DNA of 64,000 bases from Erythrophleum ivorense (lineage: Eukaryota > Streptophyta > Magnoliopsida > Fabales > Fabaceae): assembly GCA_026724425.1 (NCBI GenBank), contig JAIUCV010000005.1:39343784-39407783 (forward strand), in the 5' to 3' direction. This document shows positions 24,196 to 34,935 of the stretch, one piece after another. Each line of letters opens with the position of its first letter. Within the stretch, counting starts at the first letter, position 1. The notes below the pieces were generated by a model, which worked only from the letters and a program-made list of their open reading frames with translations, was not told where the DNA came from and ran no database searches. The position numbers and the translations under genes are program-made.

Positions 24196-25413
24196 TAAAT
24201 TGTGAGTTACAAGAATTGGAGGTATACTCCAACTGAGTACAAGAATGATATGTATAGGAACACTATACAAGTAATAGCATATTGATTTTCCATTCTTTTA
24301 GCACCTTGATTTTGTATCTTTATTAATTGTTATATTTTATCTTGTAGACAAAGTTTGAAGTCAATAATGTGCATGAGAAATTTATTTTGCAATCAATTAA
24401 AGTTAAGTGGAAGAATGCATAATATGACTTGTACCAGCATAAAAATGATATGATTCACATTAGATACTAGTTACTTGATCAAGTTCCACAAGGCATTCAA
24501 AGGGATCAATGGGTGACTTTTGTAGACTAGTCTTGACCCAAAAACTAAGGTAATCACATTTGTTTTTTCAAGATATATCAATTTGTGACTGATCTTATTA
24601 TTATGTTTCTATTAATCATAAGGTGATTACTAAGAAAAATAAAAAATAAAAAATAAAAGGAAGCAAATGATGCCATACACTAATGGATATAAAAGCTCTT
24701 ACATGAAGGAAGGATAAAATGGCAAGTTCACTTTGGTAAACAATATAACTAAACTTTAAATGTAATTCGAGATATGCTATTTTTGTCTTCAAATTTGCAA
24801 GAAGCTAAGTGTGGAAGCCCACTCACTTGGGGAGATATGTGGATTGTGGCTTATAAGAGGGTTGGTGGATCATTTATCAATGACAAAGCTAGAGCTATCT
24901 ATGTAAGTTTTGGAATTTTATGGGAATAGGGTGTTGACTTCTAATTTTGTTGAAATAATTTATTTTCAAAATGACTTATTTCTTTTTATTTGAATTTGTA
25001 GGAAAAGATTTTTATATATCAAGTTAGGACTCTCCACAAGAAATTTCAAGTGATGATTCATTGGCCAGGGCTTTAGGAAGCCAAAAACATTCTAGTCAAG
25101 TTTGAAACTTGGGATTGGGTGCTTGCTTGTCCCAAGTGTTTGGACATCATGCTAGTGAAAGTTCATCATTTGGGCCTTCTTACATAGAGTTATAGAATGA
25201 GGTGACACTACTTAAATCATAAATGGAGGAAAGAGATGCACAATAATGATAATTGGAGGTAGATATGGCTACAATGATAATTGGAGGTAGATATGGCTGC
25301 AAGCGGACAATAGCAAACAAAAGTTTTACTTGTAATTATTCATCATTATACCTTTCACAGTGAATAATTTTGTGAGGGTGGTTATTGTAACAATCGCTAA
25401 AGGCACTAAATAA
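24196..25413 (+). repeat. Tandem duplication, copy 2 (~1.22 kb)
   Basis: It begins with GAGTTACAAGAATTGGAG and ends in AACAATCGCTAAAGGCAC, paralleling copy 1 with scattered substitutions and small indels. It also holds a private direct repeat of about 27 bases around ATAATTGGAGGTAGATATGG, at 25246-25298. Confidence 0.85.
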
Positions 25414-26225
25414 ATCATGTAATTTTTTTATGGTGCATGAATAGTGTATGAAGGCTTCATACATTAAATGAATAATATAATATATGTCTATAGGACATAT
25501 ACTTTTCTTAATGTACTATTTCTTCTAAAATTTTATTGATGTTAAAACACCCAAAAGCAACATTTCAAAAACAAAAAACAAAAAACAAAAAATAATTATT
25601 TTGTTAAATTTAACCTAATTTCAGTTTCTTTCTGTCTTTCAAATAAAATAAAGGTTCAAGCCATAGAACTAGCTTAGTTTTTTAAACAAACTATAAAATA
25701 ATTGTGGGTTAGCACTTTATTTACATTAATTTAAGACCAAAAGAATTTTGAAAAGGAGTGATCGAATTATTAATACTTAAGATTTATTAATACATATCTT
25801 AAACTTTTAAAGTAAAGTGAAATCTCAACATTATATAGTAGCTAGTTCCAATATTGACTACAAATACTATTTCAATTTTAAGGATTATGTGATTATTTAA
25901 TTAAGGATATTTAACTTTGTCTCGCTCAAGAACCACTCTACAAAAGGTTCCAATCTAGACGTTATTATAAGGAGGATGACCAAAAGGTTCACTGATTAGA
26001 GTTCAAAGGTCAAGAAAAGGCGTACTAGCTTTGCCTACACTGCAGGTAAAGAATCCAATTGGGGAGCTTATAAATATTGTTCAATTTCTGAGAACTCATC
26101 AACGTCAAGCACTGCTTTGCGTCATTAATTGCATACAAGGGATTGTTAACCTTTGTGTTTTGGAAGTTAGTAATTTTTTTGTTCGGGCTTTTGGAAAAAA
26201 AAAAAGACTCCTTTCTTTATCACTA

Positions 26226-26249
26226 ATATATATATATATATATATATAT
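26226..26249. repeat. (TA)n microsatellite
   Basis: About twelve TA dinucleotides. Confidence 0.95.
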
Positions 26250-26975
26250 TTCTATATCTATATATCCATCGCGGTATTTAGATTGTTTTCTCCTAATCTT
26301 GCAGTTATTATGTTTCAAAAACTTAAATGCCCTTGTATTAATTATGTATTTACAAAGAAATAACTTGAGTATCCTTATGCCTTTTTTTTAAAAGTGAGAT
26401 AACCAAAATACTATGAAGGATAGTATTAATTTCTTTTATTAAAAATATAACTTATCAAATAATGTAATTCTTAAAATTTTATTTTAATATTATTCATTTT
26501 GTATTAAAAGCCCATAAATTTAATTTATTTAACATTTAAAAAGTGACTATTTTATATTGGTCAGACATATATCAAATACTTGTTGTATTACATAAGTAAT
26601 AAATATAAGAGTATTTAGGTTAAAATATATGCAATTGTAACTTATCATTTGTGGCAAAGAAGGTTAGTGCAGTGTATTATTTTATTTTAGAAGGGAGGAG
26701 TACAATTTTTTAAAATTTAATTATCTCTCAATAGAGTAACAAGTAATTTGTCCTATTAATTATGAAGAAGGTATTCAATGGGACAAAATAAAGAATTTGG
26801 ATATTTTTTCAATGAAGGCAATTCGGAGGGTAGTTGTGTGTTTTTCGTTGTTGTTTTGTTTACGCTAATATTCATTAGGTCTGTCATCTAAATTTTTAAT
26901 TAATGCTAGATTAGTAGATTGAATCATCTATATTTGTGTATGTTGCCCTTCTTTTGCCCTTCCTCCGATCAGAAC

Positions 26976-26981
26976 ATTCTC

Positions 26982-27019
<38 letters not shown>
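26976..27019. repeat. (GA)n microsatellite
   Basis: About twenty AG/GA dinucleotides. Confidence 0.95.
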
Positions 27020-27022
<3 letters not shown>

Positions 27023-28100
27023 GTTTGTTATATATAATGGTAGGTATAAACATAAAAATAGAAAGAAAAAAGTAAATAAAATAGATAAATAATAATAATT
27101 GTACTCATATTTAAAAATAAATAAATAAAAAAGAATAAATGTTATTGAGTAACGATAACAATAATATAATACAAATTCGTTTCTTTTCACTACTAAACAA
27201 GCATTGACTAGTATAAGTAGTTGTCATTATTGACAAAATAATTGATCCCATGAAGTTAAAGGGAAGAGATTTTCATGTACAGGAAACAAAAAAAACGAGT
27301 TAGATGAGAGTTTACAAATTGAATTGGTGGGAAAAATGATAAAATGTGAAAGGACAAAAAGATGCTTGAGCATTATATAATCTATATAAATGGCCAACAA
27401 CGTGTTGTCCTGCTTTTGCTAGTCATTAAGCCCATTAATTTTGAATGGGAAAATAAACTATTGTACCAAAATTTTTAGGTCAAAATGGGAAAAGCATCAA
27501 GGAAATTATTCTTAAGGAACCACTGATTTAATTTTAAAATTTTCCCTTGGTTTGCCTTTAGCATATCCACATGATCTTAATTAAGCATAATGCTTTAATT
27601 GTGTCCTCCGTTTATAACCTTTTAGATGACTTCATTAGCTAACCTACCTATTTTCCCCTTTTTGGCACTCCTTTTAGCCACACCTATTGTCCATCATTTT
27701 ACTTCTTCCCTCTATTTCAAATTCAGATTCTATGTATCTCTAAATCATTTTACCTTTTTTATTACTTAAAAAAAAAAGCTATTGGTGCTTTGTAGTTGGT
27801 TTTTTTAATTAAGAGAAGAGTTTACCCCTCTATGCCCCCTCCTTTTTCAAATCCACTCCCACCCGCCAATAATAGACAAACTATGATGATTCAAAGACAT
27901 GCTCGATATTTTCCTTTGAGTAAAGAATACCAGCATCAACCAATGATACCATTTCAAGGATCCTTAATTCTATTGGAGAAATGCAAATGAAATTGAAGAA
28001 TATCCTTTTAAGAAAATGCAAATTATAAGGATTAACTTAGCCAACTTAATAAGTTTAACTCGTTAACATCACTTAAACTACGAATCTCTTTAGCCTATAA

Positions 28101-28599
28101 TGCATCCATATGTAATATTGCCATTTTTGGGAATCGTGTATAGGTTGTACAACTATGGATGCACACTTGTGTCCCTCAATGCATCACATCACATTTCTCT
28201 ATTGGGTTACAAGTGTGAGTGTATGTGAAGATAGAATTAGACTTTTGATAAGAGTATATAAATGAGAAGGACCCATAGACTTAATGCTTTAAGATTTTAA
28301 GTGAGATATGGTGCTAGGTTGATTTATATAAGTTCCTTTTCAAAGTCCAATGATGATAAAAACCCAACAGTTGAATATCTCCTTGGTAACTTAGGCTCCC
28401 TCAAGTGGACCTTGAAATCTAATGTTTGTTATTAGGGTCGATGGTTTGTCAAGGAGAAGTATGAAGATGATGGCCTAAAGTGGATAGTGTGGTAGCTTTA
28501 GTTTAAGACAGGCATTATGACTGTGATTCTAGCCTATGGATTGAAGAGATATGGTGTCTTTATTTAACTCATTCATACCAAGCATGAAGTTCAAGGCAA
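28101..28599 (+). other. Unassigned repeat-like DNA with an eroded coding-like stretch
   Basis: From 28352 to 28567 one plus frame gives 72 codons interrupted only by three TAG codons before its end. Each TAG could derive from CAG or TGG by a single transition. It includes LGNLGSLKWTLKSN, GRWFVKEKYEDDGLKW and GIMTVILAYGLKRYG. I do not recognise the protein; an eroded transposon gag or host exon are both possible. Confidence 0.35.
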
Positions 28600-30320
28600 A
28601 GCTCACATCCAGTTTTAGGTTTTTCAACACCGAAATCAGTATGTTTACGAGTCATATGGAGCTATAAGGGTCTAAATTTGATTCTTCCTTTTCTTTTATT
28701 CATATTCATCATAAAAAAATTTGTTTAGATTCATTTTTATCATAATTAGCTCATGAGACACCCTAGAAAGGTTTACAACCCGAAATGACATAGCGATATA
28801 AAATTTTGCACTAATTTTGAAAATTCATAACTTGGGCTATATAATTCTGATTTATGCAAATTAGGTGTCTATGAAAAGTTTAAGATGTGAACTACATGAT
28901 TTAAAAATTTTAGATGAAATTGAGTTCATTTGGCCTATGAAATTCAATGGAACAATACATTGGCATAGGAAAGAAGACATACGATAGACCCAAATTTTAG
29001 AAATGTACATCTTTGGCTACACAACCCCAATTTATGTAATCTTAGCTGCCACATAAAACTTACAATGTCAAATATATGCCTATAAAATTTCATGGGTACT
29101 GGAGTTCATTTGGACCTTCAACGACATGAAAAAACAGATATGCACTGGATGAATAGTGATAGGATCAATTTGAAAATTCTACAGAATTTCAGAAATTCAT
29201 GAAATATTTTGTATAACATCAAAAATTATGGTTCTTAGTTTGTTAGAAATCTCTAATAAGGATCTAAATGAGTGCCAAATATTAGACTCAAATTAGGTCT
29301 TTTAAGCCACTTTTAACATAGGAGTTGTTTGTGGCAATTTAAGACCAATCTTGGGTTTAATTTGGATTATTTCATGTCCAATTAGTTTCCTTCCACTTTG
29401 AACACATTTTTTCCATCCTAAATGACATTTCTAAATATTCCATAACATGCCAAAAAAGTTGGATAAAAAATTAACCCCTTGATGCCTAAGTATACACACT
29501 TACATCACATCACCTCATATGCCATTTTCGGCGTCAATGCTCATACATTACCCTAAATTGCCATACATTCATATTCTCATACATTACCCTAAGTATCATC
29601 ATCAAATAAATCGTAAATCTATAAAGATACAAGTAACGTGTCATATAAGTATATATATGAAAATCTAATATAAGAAGATTGCTAATACATCACTTCCTAA
29701 CTTTTAAATCTTCTTATGGTCTTGGCTTGGACTTGGAGACCCTGAAATGGTTAATGGGAGCATGAGGGAGACATTTAGGGAGAATCTTAGTGGTTAATTT
29801 TAACCAAATTAATGCACACATAAATACCATACATGTGGTGCAAGAATGTTATGCATATTCATCATATAAGTCAAATGCATTATATAGCATAAAGACTTAT
29901 TCATTTTCAAGCCATGGCATCATCATAAACTTGTTAGGCTCAATTAATCTCAACCTAGGGTCTAGGTAGAGCTACTGTGCTCAATTCCATGCCTTAGAGA
30001 GCTAGGAGTAGAAAAAACATGTCATACTTATACATGAAGCTCATTATGGAAATCATAATAAAACATATCTCATGAATGCATCAAGCAACAACACATGTAT
30101 GTTGTCATTGGAATTGAGCACATCTATGCATTTATCCTTACACCTGATGCATGTGTCCCTTATTGCTTAAGACTTATACTAACCTAGACATCGAAGTGTT
30201 TGTGAAAGTCATTGACCTTCCTCAAGTTCACACTAAAAATCATTGAGGTTGTCATTGGAACTCTATCTCACCTGTGAAGACGTACCAAAAGCATCCCACC
30301 AAGGTACTAATCACCATATA
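28600..30320 (-). mobile_element. Element E: truncated copy of the A/B/C/F family
   Basis: Read on the minus strand it parallels element C from about 37500 to 42000: CTCTAGGTT/AGTAGAG near 29960, GCCATGGCTT near 29920, and the ATTCATAACTTGGGCTA block near 28825. The 5' part of the family (TATA and donor motifs) is missing. Neither end has a readable duplication, so both limits are approximate. Confidence 0.65.
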
Positions 30321-30829
30321 TAGGGTAAGCAAAGAATTAGATTAGTTCATTTTGGTCAGCTTAACCAACTAAATTGATTATATTAGATGGTTGGAAATCT
30401 CATATCCAATCAATTCAGTGAATCTAGTCATAATTGAACTAATTTAATCTAACCTTGGTTTGCTGGAATTAAATAGGATAGCCAATTTTTGAGGAAAAAA
30501 ATTATTGTAAAATTTAAAAAATTCAACACTAAATGTTTTTTTTTTTCAATTTCAACTAGGAAAATATACATTTCTAAAAACAAAGTTCATCAACACATCT
30601 TTAAATTTAAACTGACCATGAACAAGTCAAGCTTTTTTAGAATTATGATTAAATATTGGATATTTGTTAATTATTAATTTATAAGGGATATATAAGATTT
30701 AAATATTATATAATTCTAATTGGTTAATTTGGTTTAGATGTCTAACAAAATATTCAAAAATTGAATCACTTAAGTTAGTTTTCCTTCAACTGATTACTTA
30801 GTTTTGGTCAGATGCCATACACACACAGT

Positions 30830-30863
<34 letters not shown>

Positions 30864-31421
30864 GCATATACATGTCTTTAACTTCCTCATGAATTGATTA
30901 AGAAATTAAATTAATCTAAATGGTAATCATATGTACATCATACCAAGTTTGAAAAGTTTTTGTTATTCAAAATAAAACATAGTAAATAACACTAGCTATA
31001 CATAGTGATGAAGATTTTAGATAATTTATAAGAGATTCTAATTCAAGATGGCTATTATGAAAGCCTTGCAAGCTAAACATCTTCATACGTTTAAAATGAT
31101 TCACCCCACATTATTAAGGTCCATATTATTGAGGTAATCTCTCTAACTTTAAGTAGCTTGACAATGACTAACATTAATTCCTAATAATAAAAGGAAAATA
31201 AGACCTAATTTCGATAAGGGCATAAGACATACATAATATAACATTAAAAGTACAACCCTTAGAATTCATTGTCTTACCATTTTTATCACTGCACTTTAAC
31301 TGCTTAAGATTGCCCCTTCCTCTTTATGCTCAATAAGAGGAAAAATTTTGTAAACCATTCCTACACTAAGCTCAATAATATATCCTTAATGGAATGAGCC
31401 CTTTTTTCTCTTTGGCCATGA
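30321..31421. other. Spacer left of Copia-2, no gene seen
   Basis: AT-rich and unrecognised. A (TA)n tract lies at 30828-30856. Confidence 0.5.
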
Positions 31422-31886
31422 TCGAATTTAATCAAGATGGATTAAGTACTTACCTCTTGCAGTAGATGAGTTTGCCCAAATATATTGTCTTACATAGTTT
31501 GATTTGAATCACTTATTTAGAATTTGAATTTTATCCAAAATAGATGCACCACATAATCATAAGAAGCGTTCTTTAGAGTCTTTTCTTTTTAAAACTCTAT
31601 TATGTGTTTTCTTGTCTCTGTATATTTTCTAAGAAGAGAAGTGTAAGAGGGAGAGAGACAGAGAGAAAGAAAGATAGCTTTCTAACATTGTGCATTAACC
31701 CACTTTTTCCTAATAGTTAGTTTTCTCAAAAAATAAATTAACTATTAATTTGAGTTTTCAAAATTCAAATTATCATAATTAGTTAATTAAATTAATTACT
31801 AAATAATTAATTTAATCTTAATTAATTAAACCTTTTGGGTTTATGGAGTTAGGTTAGCTTATCATGGATGGCTTAATAATCTAACA
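31422..31886 (-). repeat. 3' LTR of Copia-2
   Basis: On the minus strand it starts TGTTAGATTATTAAGCC at 31886 and ends near 31422. Shared blocks with the right LTR include GATGCACCACATA, AAGAAG..TTCTTTAG, TTAACCCACT and CAAAATTCAAATT-like sequence. Confidence 0.85.
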
Positions 31887-31897
31887 TCTCCCATATG
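31887..31897 (-). other. Polypurine tract of Copia-2
   Basis: Minus strand GCATATGGGAGA immediately before the LTR start TGTTAG, the usual position for plus-strand priming. Confidence 0.75.
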
Positions 31898-33283
31898 CAC
31901 TTGATGGGATGATCAATGTAGAATTCTTCGCTTTTTTTAGACTTTCATACTAAGTGCTCTTGTAATATTCTGTCTTCCTAAAACTGAATTGGAACAGATG
32001 AGATACTAAAGAAAGAACCCAGAAGAAAATGAAATAAGGTTAAGTAAAGATTGAATAATAATCTATGTATCTAGAAATGAGGTTACGAAGCTAAAGTTGG
32101 CTCGAAATTAGAGCTAAAACGGCTAAAAAGTTTAAAGCGAAAGGGCAGTGGCAAAATTATAATTTCAGGCAACTTTTAAAAAACTCAAAGGAAGAAGTTT
32201 TAAATAATAAAATTAAGTTTTCTAGGGTTCTTAAAGGACTTAAAAACCATAGGAATTGTCAGAATGACCAAAACCTCTCTAGTGTATATTTTAGGTCGTT
32301 AGTTGACCCAAATTTTAACCAGACAATTTGGGATGGTTATGAACCACATAAACTGGAAGTAAATATTTTTAATAAACTAGAGGAATTAAATTTTCATATG
32401 GAAAATATGGTTCTAAAAAAATATTTAAAATGAACCTAATCAAAGCAGCTAAAGTTGTGAGACATAATGAGAATTTTGTAATTATTATAAAAACCATTCT
32501 TTCTCTTTTATATTAGGCCAACCATGCCACCAGTCCCTCAAAACCAACTTAGAGCACTCTGAAACAAAACCAAAGGCATGCCAAAAATAGGGGAGGAAGA
32601 AGAGGAAGAGCAAGCCACTCTAGGTAAGAAACTATGCTATTTTTCATGGTTTTCCATTCACACAACTTCTTCTCCTCTTTAAACCATTTCTGTGGATGGT
32701 TTTGGCTTCTTGAAAGAATCATTTTTGTAGCTGTTCTTTTGGAAGGAAGAGAGAGTTTGAAGAAACCATTAGCATCGCAAGAATCTCCATCTAGTAAGGA
32801 TTCACATAAGGTATGTATCTTAATGGAAATGGTTACTTCTTGCCTTTCCTCTTCCTTCTAGGTTCGGTCACCACTAGGAGAATTTAGGGGAAGTTGATTT
32901 CAAGCCAAAACAAAATTGAGAGAAGGGTTTTGTGTCACACCATATCAAGCCATATCGAGATATTTCTCAAATAATATCAATAGTGGCTTAAAACAATCAT
33001 TTTCATGAAATTTACACTCTTAGTAGCAGAAATGATCATTATTAAAGGCCAAAATAATTTAATCTTTAGATAAATTGATCATATGACCTTACTAACATCA
33101 TCTTCCATCCATAACACTCTCAATAGACTGTAAATATTACAATTCGAGGCTTGCATGTTGAGTTTAAACCATTTATACCCAATTCCATACCATACATGCA
33201 TTAACACATTATATAAGAAGATATCGTACTTACTGGCGAAAACCTTATCGTCAAGGTCTCAAAATTTGCACTATAGATTACAG

Positions 33284-33304
33284 GATCTTGTCGACAAGAT
33301 CTTG
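33284..33304. repeat. Perfect 18-bp palindrome in element F
   Basis: GATCTTGTCGACAAGATC reads the same on both strands. It lies among related GTCAAGGTC/GATGACAAAATG blocks between 33230 and 33330. Confidence 0.85.
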
Positions 33305-34756
33305 GACCTAGATGACAAAATGTTATCTCATCCCCTAAATTAACCTGCTTCATTGCCAAATTCATCTTTAACAACTCCTAACCAACTCATGCATGTCAAT
33401 CATAGAGTTCCAAGCCACATTCACATGAGTTTCAAGCAAAGTTCACCCCCTTTCATAAGTTTTCAACACTTAGTTTAGGCCACTAGGGGTTCATTTTGAG
33501 CTATAGGGGTCTAAACTTCAATATTTCCATTCCTTAATTCATTTTCATCATAAACAAGTTTGTTCATGCCTATTTTAGCATGTTTAGCTCAAAGAACACC
33601 TAAAATCCTCATAGAACCAGAAATGACAACAAACGTATAAACTCTGCACTAATTTTAAAAATTCATTACTTGAGATAGAGAGCTCCAAATTATGCAAATA
33701 AGGACTTTATGGAAAGTTCATAATGTCCTTTAACTACTATAAAAAATTTTAAATCAAAACAACTACTTTTGGCTTATGAAAACTAATGGAACAATGTTGT
33801 AGGTCAGGAATTCATTTTGGCTGCAGACCACAAAATTCAAAATTTTGTCTCTCTCTCTACAAAGCTCCAAATGAGGTGATCTCGGTGGCCATGGAAAGAT
33901 TATGATACCAATTACATGCTTCTTAACTTTTATTAGCATTGGACTTCATTTGGCCCTCCAAAAACACCAAAAACCATACTATCTAGAAGTATAGTACCAT
34001 GACAATTTCTGCATAATTTGGCTAACTTTGAAAAATTATAAAATATTCCACAAAGCTTAAAAAATTCTAATCTTTAGCTATGTGAAACATTCTCAATGAG
34101 ATATATATGTTTACCAAATTTCATGCCAAAAATCATTCATTTGGTCTAGTTTTGGTTCAAGGGAAAAATATTGCTTAAAATAGAAAATATATGGCTCCAA
34201 ATGGTACCACATGGCTTTCTACTTGAACCATGACTATTTGAGCAAGTCCAAAAGCTTAAACACAACATATAGAAGCATCATAATAGGTCTAAAACCACAT
34301 GGAACTCAAATTCACTATGCCACTTGCATAAATACACATAAACATTAAAGGTCAAGGATGTCCAAAACGCACACTCATACATTTCATTCCAAATATGGTT
34401 TATACAATATATTTACATGCTTTTACATATGATCAAGGGTTTACATCTTATATATAACTTATACATGCATACTTTGACATCAACTTGCATAAAAAACTAT
34501 TCTATTATAAAAGTATTGCAATTCACACTTCTTGGCCTCCATTCTTTACTTCTTGGGTTTCACCTAGACAAAGTTAGATGGAAAGTGGGAGAGAGTAAGA
34601 TTCAAAGAATCCCAATAGCTCTATCACCCTTTCAAGCAAGCATACATGGCATATAATTATGTCAAAGAATACAAGTATGCACCAAACACTTTCAAGAACC
34701 ATTCAAATCATATTTTCAAGATCACATAAACATGTCAAGATCAAAACCAAGTTCTA

Positions 34757-34935
34757 GGGCCTTTTGGTCTAGTCTCATCCTACTATTTGAGACTTTTGGA
34801 TTAGCCTCACCCATTTTCTAGGAACTTTTGACTTAGCCTCAATCATTCCCAGAGACTTTTGGCTTTGTTTCACTCATTCTTAGGGACTTTTGACTTCTCC
34901 TCATCCATTTCAAGGGACTTTTAGCATAACTTCAC
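34757..34935. repeat. 31-32-bp tandem array in element F, six units
   Basis: CTTTTGG-like cores begin at 34761, 34793, 34825, 34856, 34887 and 34918, each followed by a CCTCACC-like block. Confidence 0.88.

Larger units (their letters stand above)
22507..25413 (+). pseudogene. Plant Transposase_24-type relic (CACTA/En-Spm related), partly duplicated
   Basis: An open stretch (22507-22809) is followed by exon-like blocks separated by intron-like DNA with acceptor-like TTGCAG. They read approximately TKFEV...VKWKNAQYDLYQHKND, a degraded PxGVxxxQWVTFVD and SPLTGGDMWTVAYKRVNGSFINDKAKAIN. These resemble the family's VKWKNxKYxLYxxxI, IPPGVxxEQWxxFVD and GRGELWxxxHxxxDGSYVNDxAxxI blocks. Stops and frameshifts are frequent. 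The second half (from about 24196) repeats the first (from about 23018). The closest autonomous relative and its ends are not visible. Confidence 0.7.
25414..28100. other. Intergenic AT-rich DNA with microsatellites, no gene seen
   Basis: Contains a (TA)n tract at 26226-26249 and a (GA)n tract at 26976-27019. Reading frames at 26031 and 26969 include these tracts and look like nothing known. The frame at 27796 is short and unsupported. Confidence 0.6.
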
